A stretch of DNA of 28,971 nucleotides. Origin: Chara braunii (lineage: Eukaryota > Streptophyta > Charophyceae > Charales > Characeae). How positions within the stretch are numbered: the first letter of the stretch is position 1; every line of letters starts with the position of its first letter. Below, in pieces: positions 1-8,004 of this stretch. The notes beneath the pieces are model-generated. The model saw nothing but the letters and a program-made list of their open reading frames with translations. It made no database searches and was not told the origin of the DNA. The translations under genes and the position numbers were made by a program. The stretch is taken from assembly GCA_003427395.1 (NCBI GenBank), contig BFEA01000709.1, positions 521,500 to 550,470 of the forward strand. Direction: 5' to 3'.

Positions 1-484
1 TCTTCCTGTGTGAAGCGCCAGACCCATTCACACTATGAAACGATGATGATGATGTATGTTCAGGGCTGCATTACAACATTGATTGTTCGGATCACTGGTA
101 TCTAAGTCTTCCGCTGTGCTATCTTATACTTTGTACTAAAAGGTCGGTTCTTGTTCTGGTCTGCACCTATACGGTATGCAACACCCACACCAAAAAAAAA
201 AAAAACCCTGGGCTGGGTGGTATTGTGTGGCCCAGATCAGAGTACATAGACTGCATGGCACAATGTGGGCAGGCGAGTACACTGTGGGCAGGTGGGCGAT
301 GCCACATGGGATGGGCAATACAAAAAAGCCCCCTCCCCCAAAAAACCACAAAAAACAAAGGAAAAGTTGAAAAACGGTTCAAAAACCTAATTTCGTTTTG
401 GGTGTGCTCCAGAAGGATTGGAGCTGGTCACTTGGTTACAAACAGCCACAGTCACAAGTTTTTCTTCCCCTATCCATCCCTGCA
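1..484. other. Intergenic DNA, no gene seen
   Basis: Short open frames on both strands overlap one another and resemble no family. The stretch has an A-tract near 192-205 and CA-rich and C-rich simple sequence. A TGGTATC-like string near 99 recalls an initiator tRNA-Met primer site, but it is imperfect and has no LTR end beside it. Confidence 0.5.
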
Positions 485-628
485 CAGTATGTACTCATAT
501 TCAAACATGAGGGAAATGGCGCGCAGACAACGACAACAACGAAACGCTAGTGATGCGACCTCTGCCACGGACAGCCCCGGAGCCCACGTGCTATGCATTT
601 GTATTTGAACATGAGGGAAGTGTGGCAC
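484..628 (+). repeat. Two copies of a recurring ~25-nt motif
   Basis: A motif reading roughly TATGYACTYRTATTYRAACA and then TGAGGGAA occurs near 485-512 and 590-619. It recurs with decay near 7354-7378, and more weakly near 6560-6580. Copies are in the same orientation. It probably marks an old dispersed repeat family. No function is visible. Confidence 0.45.
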
Positions 629-648
629 GGGATACGGCAAAAAAAAAG

Positions 649-839
649 ATGCCAGCGAAGCAGCTGCTCCAAAAAAAAACGCCTTAAACGCCACGGCCAG
701 GTCGTCCGAGAAGCAGCTGCTCCAGAAACGAACTCCTTAAATGCCATGGGGAGCAGGGGGGCCAGGTCCTCCGAGAAGCAGCTGCTCCAGAAACAACCTC
801 CTTAAACGCCACGGGGGAGCAGGGGGCCCAGGTCCTCCG
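649..839. repeat. Three-copy tandem repeat, ~65-bp unit
   Basis: Units run about 649-708, 709-773 and 774-839. Each has the block AAGCAGCTGCTCCA, then CCTTAAA, GCCA and CCAGGTC. The first unit is the most diverged and has an A9 tract. The frames through it are not conserved between units, so it is a non-coding minisatellite. Confidence 0.8.
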
Positions 840-1895
840 CGAACTGTCGCGATATGTGAGGATGCATAAACACTGCCACGTGAGCCCCGACCCCCCCCCC
901 CAAAAAAAAGGGGAATCCTGACATCTTTCACGACATGGGGGGTTTATCTGGGGAGACTTGGGTTTTAAATTTTAATATCTTCCATGAACCCCCCAAACTA
1001 TCCAAAGTTCCAAACATGATTCCTGAGTCGAAAAAAGTGGAATGGTAGTGGCTTCGCTCGATCGTGCTCCACCATCTCTAAGCACACACAGTCAGGCACA
1101 ATTTCAGAGGCACAAAAGACTGCGAAAACTTCAAAGCACTCTACGAGGACGTGTTATGTACAATGTGTTGGAAACATTGTGGAAGTGCTCTCTGTTCATA
1201 ACTGCCCTGTCAAACTACACAACGATTCTATTCACTGAAGCAATCAAATGAATATATCTTCGACTTCCCTGCAAGCTTACACTTCGGCGATGCGCACTCT
1301 TGTGAGCCAGGGAGGATGGGGACAATGCGGCTTGTGAGCCCTGAAAAGTTGCTTAGCTTGTAGTCTCTTAGAGTTTTCTACAACTCGTCACAATAAACAA
1401 TTGTGAGCCCGCTACTTGAGCAATTAGTTTGGAACAATTGTTTCGTTGAATGAACTTCCAACTCTAGCGCGTTTCCAGCACATAGCGAAGTGATTAAACT
1501 TCATTACAGTTCATTAAACTCTCAGCAGAATGCGGGAATGTGGGAATCTCAGCGAGGCATCCATTCCAGCGGCAGAACTCAGAAATCAGCAGTGTTCTCA
1601 GTCTGTGTTTTCGCGGGTCATTACACTACCCCCCCCTCAAGAGCGAGGTCCCTTCGAGCGAGTAACTCACTCAGAGTCCCTGCACAATGCATCATAGGCG
1701 TAGATGGCAAAGAGTGATCGTGTATGTTCCGTAGGAGTGAGGGAAGCAGTAAATTTTGGTTGCTGTTCGGAGACAATCAGTCGTTCATATGCTTTGACAA
1801 CTCATGGTGCACTCCGCAGCAGATCTTTCCTAGAAATCCAGTAATACGGGGTTAAGGTGGATTATCACTTACAGTGTAATCAGTTAGGGGATTCT
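840..1895. other. LTR-like intergenic DNA without recognisable coding
   Basis: There is a C10-A8 tract at 890-908. Around 1620-1650 a cytosine run is followed by TCAAGAGCGAGG, a style seen near the ends of plant LTR retrotransposons. AACAATTG-type words repeat at 1390-1440. The reading frames are short and shared with other frames. This may be LTR debris that leads into the hammerhead motif, but I could not place LTR ends. Confidence 0.3.
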
Positions 1896-1955
1896 GCAGA
1901 CTGTTGAGGGTTCAGCCTCCTGATGAGTCGGTGAAACTCCGACGAAACAGTTTGC
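1896..1955 (+). ncRNA. Hammerhead ribozyme motif, type III topology
   Basis: All conserved core positions are present. Stem III is GCAGACTGT (1896-1904) with ACAGTTTGC (1947-1955): nine pairs, one of them G-U. The cleavage-site base is T1905, a GUU triplet, which is allowed by the NUH rule. Stem I is GAGG (1906-1909) with CCTC (1916-1919), closed by GUUCAG. The core CTGATGA is 1920-1926. Stem II is GTCGG (1927-1931) with CCGAC (1939-1943), closed by a 7-nt loop. GAA follows at 1944-1946, and A1947 starts stem III. Helix III is open. Plant retrozymes, which are non-autonomous LTR elements that make circular RNAs, carry this topology. A TATA-like box lies near 2022. Self-cleavage is predicted from known HHR rules and is not shown. 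Confidence 0.85.
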
Positions 1956-2032
1956 CACAGGTCCTCGTTTGTTGTCCTCTTCTCCCTCTCGGCCTACGGT
2001 TTACCGGGCAGCTCTGTTTGACTATATATGGG

Positions 2033-2208
2033 CACAAGAAGAATCATCTACAATCTGGGTATAGCAGGACAACTAGGCGGAACAGAAAAGACAACAACAA
2101 CAAGGCGTTCATAGACAGACGAGGACACCGGGTTTTTGAGAAGGCACAAAGAGAGCCCAGCAACAATGAACAAGAAAGATGGGGCCAGGACCATAAGGCC
2201 CTGTTTTC
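2033..2208 (+). mobile_element. LINE 3'-end fragment, plus orientation
   Basis: This ~165-bp arm is the inverted counterpart of 2256-2418, which is the 3' end of a LINE read on the minus strand. It carries the same LINE tail sequence in the opposite orientation. After the shared part it has a short GGCCCTGTTTTCGG stretch before the (AAT)n tract. It is a second LINE 3' end or a copied inverted segment. Nothing of the LINE coding region survives here. Confidence 0.7.
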
Positions 2209-2209
2209 G

Positions 2210-2240
<31 letters not shown>

Positions 2241-2255
2241 CATAATAATAATAAT
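2209..2255. repeat. (AAT)n microsatellite, probable LINE tail
   Basis: About 15 AAT units with one CAT interruption. Read on the minus strand, it directly follows the LINE 3' sequence, as expected if it is the (ATT)n tail on which reverse transcription was primed. Confidence 0.8.
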
Positions 2256-2805
2256 TATGGTCCTGGCTCCATCTTCCTTGTTCATTGTTGCTGGGCTCTT
2301 TTTGTGCCTTCTCTAAAACCCGGTGTCCTCGTCTGTCTATGAACGCCTTGCTGTTGTTGTCTTTTCTGGTCCGCCTAGTTGTCCTGCTATACCCAGATTG
2401 TAGACGATTCTTCTTGCGCCCGGGAGATATCCCGACCTGTTGCTGTGTCTGAGTTATGCCAGTCCTTCCATCTCAAGCTGAGTCCGTTTAGCCACGCCAC
2501 TTCACCGTTTGCCAACCAAATCCGGTTGAATTTTGTCATCACCATCTCTTTTGTCTCCGGATTGTTCTGCACGCATGTTTCGACCTTCTTCCACAAGCAT
2601 AGAATTTCTGCCTCGATCGTCCCTTTAGTGCTGGCCCAAACCTTCTCCTTTGGATTCTTGGTGCCCTCCAGTGTTCTGCTGCATCTCTCTTTCCAAATAG
2701 CCCAGAGTGTGACCTTGCAAACCATTCCGAACCAGATCCTTTCTGTTTTGCTCAGGTTAGAGGGTAGGTTAGTCCAGAAGAGAAGTTGGACGGGGTGTTA
2801 TGGAA
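2256..2805 (-). pseudogene. LINE ORF2 C-terminal remnant (5'-truncated)
   Basis: The minus frame 2725-2387 and its upstream extension to ~2800 read like the end of plant LINE ORF2, just after the zf-RVT finger: FWTNL, then IWFGM, then a hydrophobic stretch ending LWAIWKERC. That WAIWKER-type motif is characteristic of plant LINEs. The protein ends near 2387, and ~130 bp of 3' UTR run to the (AAT)n tail. The reverse transcriptase and endonuclease are missing, so this is a 5'-truncated insertion, the usual outcome of target-primed reverse transcription. It abuts the gypsy chromodomain remnant near 2805-2815. No target duplication was identified. Confidence 0.7.
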
Positions 2806-2814
2806 GGGGGGATA

Positions 2815-3121
2815 GAAATCCAGTAAATTTTATCTAACGGGTGATACAGAAAATGGACTTTGTATTGCCTGTTCTTCCCCTTTCCACTGTGGTCGACAAT
2901 TCTATCAATCTCCTGACCGCCATTGATTGCACGAGGGATCATCGATTCTCGATACAGAAAGTTTCAGGCGACAGATACAGAAACAGCTTTGATGCATGAA
3001 AGACCAGGTACGTGCGCAGATGAGGAGGCACGCCAATCACATAAGGACCAAATGAATCATCCCCCACATGTTTCAGCACCTTCCACGGACCGTAATACTG
3101 AGGAAGAAGCTTTCTTGACAC
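2815..3121 (-). pseudogene. Ty3/gypsy integrase C-terminus plus chromodomain remnant
   Basis: The minus frame 3121-2939 has the conserved end of plant gypsy integrases: KLLPQYYGPWKVLKHVG, then a hydrophobic stretch and VFHASKL (about residues 4-46). A one-base shift near 2940 leads to a chromodomain-like segment: QEIDRIVDH, a basic stretch GKGKNRQYKVHF, then YW (about 2905-2815). That order is the chromovirus signature of Ty3/gypsy (Metaviridae), in which the chromodomain guides integration to chromatin. Protease, RT, RNase H and the integrase core are missing. The fragment lies 3' of a primer-binding site in the same orientation, so the element has a large internal deletion. Confidence 0.75.
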
Positions 3122-3176
3122 CTCCTCTTCTTCAGAGAATTCCGACGTTTTGACCGTAATACTGAGGAAGAAGCTT
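3088..3176 (-). repeat. 25-bp direct repeat at the gypsy deletion junction
   Basis: A 25-bp sequence beginning GACCGTAATACTGAGG on the plus strand occurs at 3088-3112 inside integrase. It occurs again at 3152-3176, running straight into the primer-binding site. The second copy joins PBS to integrase-derived DNA, so it marks the breakpoint of the internal deletion or of a small duplication. Confidence 0.75.
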
Positions 3177-3185
3177 TGATACCAA
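3173..3185 (-). other. Primer-binding site for initiator tRNA-Met
   Basis: On the minus strand the site reads TTGGTATCAAAGC, one substitution from the common plant retrotransposon PBS TTGGTATCAGAGC. It directly follows an LTR-like end (CGTAACA). This sets the orientation of the gypsy element as minus. Confidence 0.8.
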
Positions 3186-3485
3186 TGTTACGATCCTGGC
3201 CAATTTCAAAGTACGAATTCACAATAAAGCACAATGCCGACCAACTGCAAAGAGAAATGAGTGAATTTGAGAGGAGAGAGAGAGAGAGAGAGAGAAGAAG
3301 AAGAGGAAGAAGGAAAGAAGAAGAAGAAGATGTACACCAGCAAAGACCAATGATAATTCCCTTCCTCTCGTCAACCAATCCCTCCTCCCGTTGTCCTCCC
3401 CTCTTTATTCAAACAATAAATAATAATAATGATGATGAATGGCTGAACCAGAATCAATGTCCGAATCCCTCTTCTACTGCAGGCA
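3186..3485 (-). mobile_element. Probable 5' LTR end of the gypsy element
   Basis: The inner LTR edge is at 3186-3187 (TG on the plus strand, CA on the minus) right beside the PBS. The minus strand has AATAAAG near 3405, a pyrimidine-rich CT/CTT run at 3270-3330, and the terminal CA. These are typical R/U5 features. The outer edge is uncertain: a plausible TG start is near 3485, but the LTR could reach ~3.8 kb, where a TATAT box is seen near 3531 on the minus strand. Confidence 0.5.
3272..3332. repeat. (GA)n/(GAA)n simple repeat
   Basis: A purine-rich run of GAGAGA passes into AGAAGAAG. It lies inside the presumed LTR. The charged open frame through it is a by-product of the repeat. Confidence 0.85.
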
Positions 3486-3489
3486 CAAC

Positions 3490-4425
3490 ATGAGGTCCAC
3501 CCTAGCCATGGCCATCCTTCTCCTTCCTCTTCATATAGGCCAAGGCTATGGCGGACTACTAGGGCCTTGCCCTGCTGTGCAAAAGACAACTCAAAGCAGC
3601 GCTGCTGTTCAGGCCGCCATGCCTGACTCTTCCCTGAAGCCTCCTTGATGCGGCGCCACCCCAACTGCGGTCTTCCAGACGCAGTGCCTAACAAGGTGAT
3701 GAAGATGGTGCCCACCATAGCCAGCTAGGTACCTCGCCACTCTCCTCCCTAGCCCCCTTCTCCCTCCTCCTGCCGGTAGAGCTCCACCATAGCCAAGGTG
3801 GAAGCTCCCGGTCTCCTTCCTCCTAACAGCGCTGTAATGCCCGGAGCTCCTCCTCCCACCAGCGCGCTGAAGTCAGCGCTTGCTCCAGCAGTACGTCGCC
3901 CAAACTTGCATACCGCAAATGAGGAAGAGCTCTTGGCTCTCCCTGGAGATATACCGAGACAGCAGCCTCCTTGGGCGGTGACTTCCAGGCCGCAAGCAAC
4001 CGGTACCTCCTCCCTTTGGAGGGAAACATCATTGCAGGCTCTGATATTGTTCGCACAGGCCCTAGACTCAGGCTACTTGGACTGGTACCGGCCTAGACCT
4101 AGCCTCCCAACTACTGGGCCTCTAAAAATGCCAACTTTTGTCTTCTTCTGCTCCGCCTCCAGTCCCCGACACATTTTCCGCTACTTGAGTGGTACCGGCC
4201 TACCTGCTACTTTAGTGTTTTTCTCTACTGCTCTAAGTGCCGCGGGCCTTCTCCCGCTACTTGAGTGTTTTCCCTGCTGCATCCCTCAAAGTCACGGCCA
4301 CAGGTAAGTACCGGCCGTACAGGGCCTCCCAAGCAAGCAAGTACCCTTGTGGGTCACACACACACTCAGGCCGACAAGCACTCGGACAGGCACGCAGTCC
4401 ATCAAGCACGCACACACACACAGAC
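3490..4425. other. C-rich region with no recognised gene
   Basis: An open frame at 3798-4307 (169 residues) is proline/serine/leucine-rich, matches nothing I know and coincides with C-rich DNA. Short words recur: GGTACCGGCCT near 4084 and 4191, and GCTACTTGAGTG near 4180 and 4256. The region may belong to the adjacent LTR or to unrelated repeats. CA-rich simple sequence lies at 4360-4425. Confidence 0.35.
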
Positions 4426-4485
4426 TTAGAAAAAAAAAAACTCAGCAGAATGTCTCTATTTCCAACGATTCGTTACATGTGTATA

Positions 4486-4588
4486 ATGGGACACTCGGCC
4501 CGGTTCCCAGCACGTGCTGCTCCCCACGAATAGACTGGAGAATTTGTTCCAAAAAAAAAAAGAAAAAAAAAAAAAAAAAAAAAAAAAA
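4486..4588 (+). mobile_element. Poly(A) retroposon 3' end, family R1, copy 1
   Basis: The copy reads GGGACACTCGGCCCGG, then TTCCCAGCACGTGCTG, CTCCCCACGAATAGA and GGAG, followed by an A-tract at 4551-4588. The same block occurs on the minus strand near 8030-8095 and 16838-16892, and in partial form at 8122-8152 and 25886-25912, in several cases next to A- or (AAC)n tails. It behaves like the 3' end of a SINE or short LINE. I could not find a target duplication or an RNA polymerase III promoter. Confidence 0.6.
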
Positions 4589-4908
4589 GTTGATTATACT
4601 CTCATATTGCCATGCCTTACAATTTCTTTTCAGCAGTTTCTGTAGTTGATGCTCACGGACTGCACGCACCGCACCAAGTGCAGTGCAGGTGTGGTGTGCG
4701 GAAGACTTGTGTGACACATGAATATCTGAGCAGTTCTCCGTGCATTGTTTTGCGTGCACAGTCAGCAGTGTTTAGTGCGCAAACGATAAAAATACAATCT
4801 TTTCTTATCCATTTAAGGAGCTGCAAAGTTCAGAGAATTGACTATTTAGCCACTTGCAGTAGTAGTAGGAGGAGGAGGGACTTTGGGTGTGCAAGGTAAG
4901 ATGCTCAC

Positions 4909-4998
4909 CATCTCTGGCGGTGAGGATAACCGTCATGCCCTCTTTTGCCAGCTTTCTTATCATCTCATACCCTATCCCTTTGTTTCCTGCCACATGAC
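4909..4998 (-). pseudogene. Exon-like fragment of a short-chain dehydrogenase/reductase
   Basis: On the minus strand, 4998-4909 reads HVAGNKGIGYEMI, then RKLAKEGMTVILTARD. This is the N-terminal nucleotide-binding motif of classical SDRs (TGxxxGIG-type, here AGNKGIG), then helix B and the second strand ending TARD. It most resembles plant carbonyl-reductase or menthol-dehydrogenase-like SDRs. It ends at a good donor-like sequence, G|GTGAGC (4909/4908). Upstream is a stop codon, the conserved T of the TG motif is A, and no further SDR exon is visible nearby. It is a gene fragment or a captured exon. The catalytic Ser-Tyr-Lys region is absent. Confidence 0.6.
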
Positions 4999-5095
4999 AT
5001 TACTGCTGTCAGTGTCGAAAAACCGGCCAAGATCAGCAATGTTAAGGTCTTGTAACCCATGATGATGCATTTCTTGAGGGAAGTATTGAATGTAA

Positions 5096-5203
5096 GGGCG
5101 TAGTTGCGCTACTCGCCATCCTCCAACATTTTGAACGCATCTGAACACCGTTGTCCAGATGCATTCAAAATGTTGGCGGATGGCGAGTAGTGCAACTAGG
5201 CCC
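5096..5203. mobile_element. Tourist-like MITE, copy M1 (108 bp)
   Basis: Almost the whole element is a fold-back. The left TIR begins GGGCGTAGTTGCGCTACTCG and the right end is its complement (GAGTAGTGCAACTAGGCCC). It is flanked by TAA at 5093-5095 and 5204-5206. A 3-bp TWA target duplication with a GGGC-type TIR is the hallmark of PIF/Harbinger (Tourist) MITEs. No coding sequence. Confidence 0.85.
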
Positions 5204-5206
5204 TAA

Positions 5207-5597
5207 GCTTGCAAAGGTGGTAATCTGAAGCGCATACATGTCATCACAGTCAATAAGATATTACGAAATCATGTCAAGGGTGTCGCTAATCAATGGAGAT
5301 CTGCATCTGCCAAATGCTCTGCCTTTTTTTTTTTTTTTTTCCAAACAGTCTTCTTTTATACTAACAAGTGGATGCCCGCTGAAAACACGTGTTCCTCACG
5401 GTCCTCAACTCCATTCATGTGCCACCTCCACCTCCACGTTCTTCTCGTTGTTTGCCACCTTCTCTTCGTCCTGCTCCCCCATACCCCTCCTTCCCTGTCA
5501 TTCCCTTCTCCTCCTGCCCCTCGCACTGTCTTCCTCCCACACCCCCTCCTTGTGTGCGTCTTCCTAATCCTGCAGCACACAGAAAACAGCACATAAA
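5207..5597. other. Intergenic DNA with T-tract and CT-rich sequence
   Basis: A T18 tract lies at 5323-5340. Pyrimidine-rich simple sequence follows from ~5400 to 5560, giving several overlapping spurious frames. I see no gene and no target duplication beside the T-tract. Confidence 0.45.
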
Positions 5598-5722
5598 GGG
5601 CCTTGGTCCACTACTAGCCACATGCACAGAAGACAAAAAAAAAAATGGTGGTGGTGTCTTCCCATGTTCTAACAGAAGATTCATTCTCATTTTGTTCATT
5701 TGGTGAGTAGCAGACCGCAGCC
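5598..5722. mobile_element. Tourist-like MITE, copy M2 (decayed)
   Basis: The left end GGGCCTTGGTCCACTACT and the interior (ATGCACA, GGTGGTGTC, CCATGTTCTA, AGAAGATTCA) match M6 at 25263-25384 in the same orientation, and M4 in reverse. The right TIR is degraded. An A-tract at 5636-5645 expands the interior. Confidence 0.75.
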
Positions 5723-5744
5723 ACGATACAGAGAACATGCATAA

Positions 5745-5888
5745 GGGCCTCACTCTACTATGCAACACTCTATATGTATCTGAACCTTATAATCGTCCCG
5801 ATACATTCCAAATGTTGGACTTGTCCACATGCACCTAATCCAGAAAGGCATCCAAATGCATGTAGTGTTGAGTAGTGGAGCAAGGCCC
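5745..5888. mobile_element. Tourist-like MITE, copy M3 (144 bp)
   Basis: The left TIR is GGGCCTCACTCTACTATG and the right end AGTAGTGGAGCAAGGCCC. TAA flanks both sides (5742-5744 and 5889-5891). The interior differs from M2/M4/M6, so it is a subfamily. The fold-back continues imperfectly inward through ATGCATTTGG-type words. Confidence 0.85.
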
Positions 5889-6008
5889 TAAACCGAGAAA
5901 TGGTAAAAAAAAGAACATAGCACACTTTCAGCAAAGAAACGACACACTGCCACTGCTATGTACTTGCATGCGAACATACGGGTGTGCATGCCATGCTGCT
6001 GTGCTTTT

Positions 6009-6131
6009 GGGCTGTGCTCCACTACTCACCAAAAGTGCAAAATGAGAGTGAATTTTCTGCTAGAGCATGGGGAAGATACACCACCATATTTTTTGTCTTT
6101 TGTGCATGTGGCAAGTAGTGGAGCGAGGCCC
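6009..6131. mobile_element. Tourist-like MITE, copy M4 (123 bp)
   Basis: The left end is GGGCTGTGCTCCACTACTC and the right end AGTAGTGGAGCGAGGCCC. Flanks are TTT on both sides, a variant of the TWA target. The interior is the reverse complement of M2 and M6, so it is the same family inserted in the other orientation. Confidence 0.8.
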
Positions 6132-6169
6132 TTTGTATCCGAGCGCAGGGGCATGCAAACCGTGGGTGA

Positions 6170-6548
6170 GGGCCTAGTTGCACTACTCGCCATCTGCCAA
6201 GTTTAGCGAGCGGGTGCGCGGTTGCACTTACTCGCCAAACTTGAGCGTGTGAAAAACTGTCAGACTGTGTGTTATTTTTCATCCGCCACAGCCGTGAAGC
6301 TGCATACTCTCCAGAAAGCCATTTTGTGAAGGGTACTACTAGTGGCGCCTCCACAAAATGGCTTTCTGGAGAGTATTCAGCTTCACGGGTGTAGATCCCA
6401 CCGACAACCCATTTTAACTTTTCTGCTGAACCTAGATCGTGGTGAGTAAGTGCAACCATGACGCCTACTCGCCACAATTTTTCATTATTTTCACTCTCCA
6501 CATTTCCGCCACAGATTGTGGCGGATGGCGAGTAGTGCAACTAGGCCG
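6170..6548. mobile_element. Compound MITE M5 with three nested inverted repeats
   Basis: The outer arms are GGGCCTAGTTGCACTACTCG (6170 on) and its complement ending ~6548, the same TIR as M1. A second inverted pair, GCGGTTGCACTTACTCGCC at ~6218-6236 and its complement at ~6442-6462, lies inside. A third, almost perfect 36-bp pair lies inside that (6293-6328 and 6352-6387, with TCTCCAGAAAGCCATTTTGTG). The flanks TGA and TCA suggest a mutated target duplication. It looks like successive insertions or a composite fold-back element. Confidence 0.75.
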
Positions 6549-6809
6549 TCACCATGCTGTGCAACTCCATACTCATATTCAGACACACGGAGAAAACTAC
6601 GAAAACCTGACCAACTGTGGGGGTGTACTCGACCGGGATTCCGGATTTGAGCTTCCGACGAGGCTTTCAGCAGCGACAAAAAAAATAAAATAAAAAAATG
6701 ACGTGAGGCAAACTGCATGACTCGAGCTTCTTACCTGCACGCCAGCCGTTGGATTTCTTTTTCGTTTTCCTTTCTTTTAACACTTTATTACCAGAAAAAA
6801 CAGCAGTTC

Positions 6810-6841
6810 GAGGCCGGGGACCTCACAATTCAACCCAGAGT
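6810..6841 (-). repeat. Dispersed 32-bp repeat, copy 1
   Basis: The block GAGGCCGGGGACCTCAC followed by AATTCAACCC is repeated at 25843-25874, where family R1 sequence follows 11 bp later. On the minus strand it holds GGTTGAATTG, weakly like a tRNA-type B box. It is probably part of a retroposon. A T-rich tract follows at 6909-6928. Confidence 0.5.
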
Positions 6842-6959
6842 TATCCTGGGAGCATTAACCCAGTTTCGCTTATTAGGCTGGCTGCAGGCCGCCTTAAAAC
6901 CCAGACCATTTTTTTATTTTTTTTCAACCCTGAAGCATCTTAGTATCCAATTCATGTGA

Positions 6960-7638
6960 AGGCATGAGAAGTCAATCAAAGTGTCCTATCCAAAGCTAGG
7001 CTTACGTCCTAAGCTATTATCCTACTACCACATTCTAGCTGTTGCCATGCACAGGCCTACGCACGGCCTGAAGTCATCCTAACACGACCAACTTGACCTC
7101 TCAGGTCCTTTTGAGGACTCAAAAGGACCCCAGTGGTTGGATTTCGTCCCTTCGTGCCAGAATACCCTAAAGTTGAACTGACCAAACATCTTGAATGTAT
7201 GAGGACCTAAACCCGACCAAATGTCACGGAAGTACATTTCTAATGTCGTTCAACCAAACCTCTTGAATGTACGAGGACATAAACTGGACCAAATACATTT
7301 TTAATGTTGTTTAGTGGAGTGACACCCCAAATCTTGAGGATGCTGATGGTCGTGGCAGGTATGTACTTGTATTTGAACATCCACCGGGAGCGACAGACGA
7401 ACTGGAAACCATGCGACACCCGCGACACCATAGCCGTCCTTTCCCGATAAAAAAGCGACCCGAAAACAAAGCGTGTGCCAGCGCCGAGCGAGAACTAAAA
7501 TGTCATAAAACGACAAAAACAACCTAAAAGGATTCCCAAAGCACACCACGGGCGCAGCCCACTGGTACCACCTCCCTCCACAAATTTTTGTGGGCCTGCT
7601 TTTCGCTCTAGTAGTATAGAGATAGAGATAGCTAGAAA
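6960..7638. other. Intergenic DNA with small repeats, no gene
   Basis: It holds a palindrome (7104-7129) and a diverged direct duplication of ~70 bp (about 7180-7250 and 7252-7312, sharing CTTGAATGTA, GAGGAC and TAATGT). The recurring motif of 484-628 returns at 7354. Open frames on the minus strand near 7240-7660 have no recognisable motif. Confidence 0.5.
7104..7129. repeat. Perfect 12-bp inverted repeat
   Basis: GGTCCTTTTGAG and its exact complement CTCAAAAGGACC are separated by GA. It is too short to assign. It could be a fold-back end or chance. Confidence 0.7.
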
Positions 7639-7700
7639 CCAGGTCGAGGGTTCCTTGCAAGGAATTTACCCAGGTCGACGGTTCCTTGCAGGGAATTTAC
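7639..7700. repeat. 31-bp tandem duplication
   Basis: Two units, 7639-7669 and 7670-7700, share CCAGGTCGA, GGTTCCTTGCA and GGAATTTAC. The first unit holds the perfect palindrome TTCCTTGCAAGGAA, and the second has lost it by one base. Confidence 0.85.
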
Positions 7701-8004
7701 CCACCCTACCCTTCTCCCCGTTATGCCCGCGAGATCCTGCCACAGCAGCATTGATGGCTCCCTACAAGAGGAAGGATTAACCTATGCTCCACACCTGTAA
7801 AGAAATATAGAAGATCACTACTGGGAAAAACCGGAAACCGGGGACAGTGACCATTCACCATGTTTGCTCTGCTGCTAATCATATTGTCTCACTGGGCTCC
7901 TCTCAACCCGCATTCAGTTTGCCAACTTTGCCTGATTACTTAGTGGTTTACTAGAGCAACCCCTTGAGAGTCTAGTAAACCCCTTGAGATTATGTAGTGA
8001 AGCA

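Larger units (their letters stand above)
2033..2418. repeat. Long inverted repeat around an (AAT)n spacer
   Basis: Left arm ~2033-2197 and right arm ~2256-2418 are near-perfect reverse complements with scattered substitutions. The spacer is mostly (AAT)n. The arms are LINE 3' ends meeting tail to tail at their microsatellite tails. A transcript would fold into a ~160-bp hairpin. Confidence 0.9.

Noticed and set aside
96-112. TGGTATC-like primer-binding site at the left end
   Set aside because: Only seven matching bases, and no LTR terminus beside it.
3156-3180. Reading the duplicated GACCGTAATACTGAGG as a transposon target duplication
   Set aside because: The 39 bp between the copies lacks element features, and one copy lies in integrase and the other abuts the PBS. 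A deletion junction or local duplication explains it better.
3798-4307. 169-residue plus-strand open frame
   Set aside because: Pro/Ser/Leu-rich frame in C-rich DNA, overlapped by frames on the other strand, with no domain and no coding context.
4840-4908. A short intron after the SDR exon (GTGAGC to TTTGCAG, ~85 bp)
   Set aside because: The sequence after the acceptor-like TTTGCAG does not continue the SDR protein.
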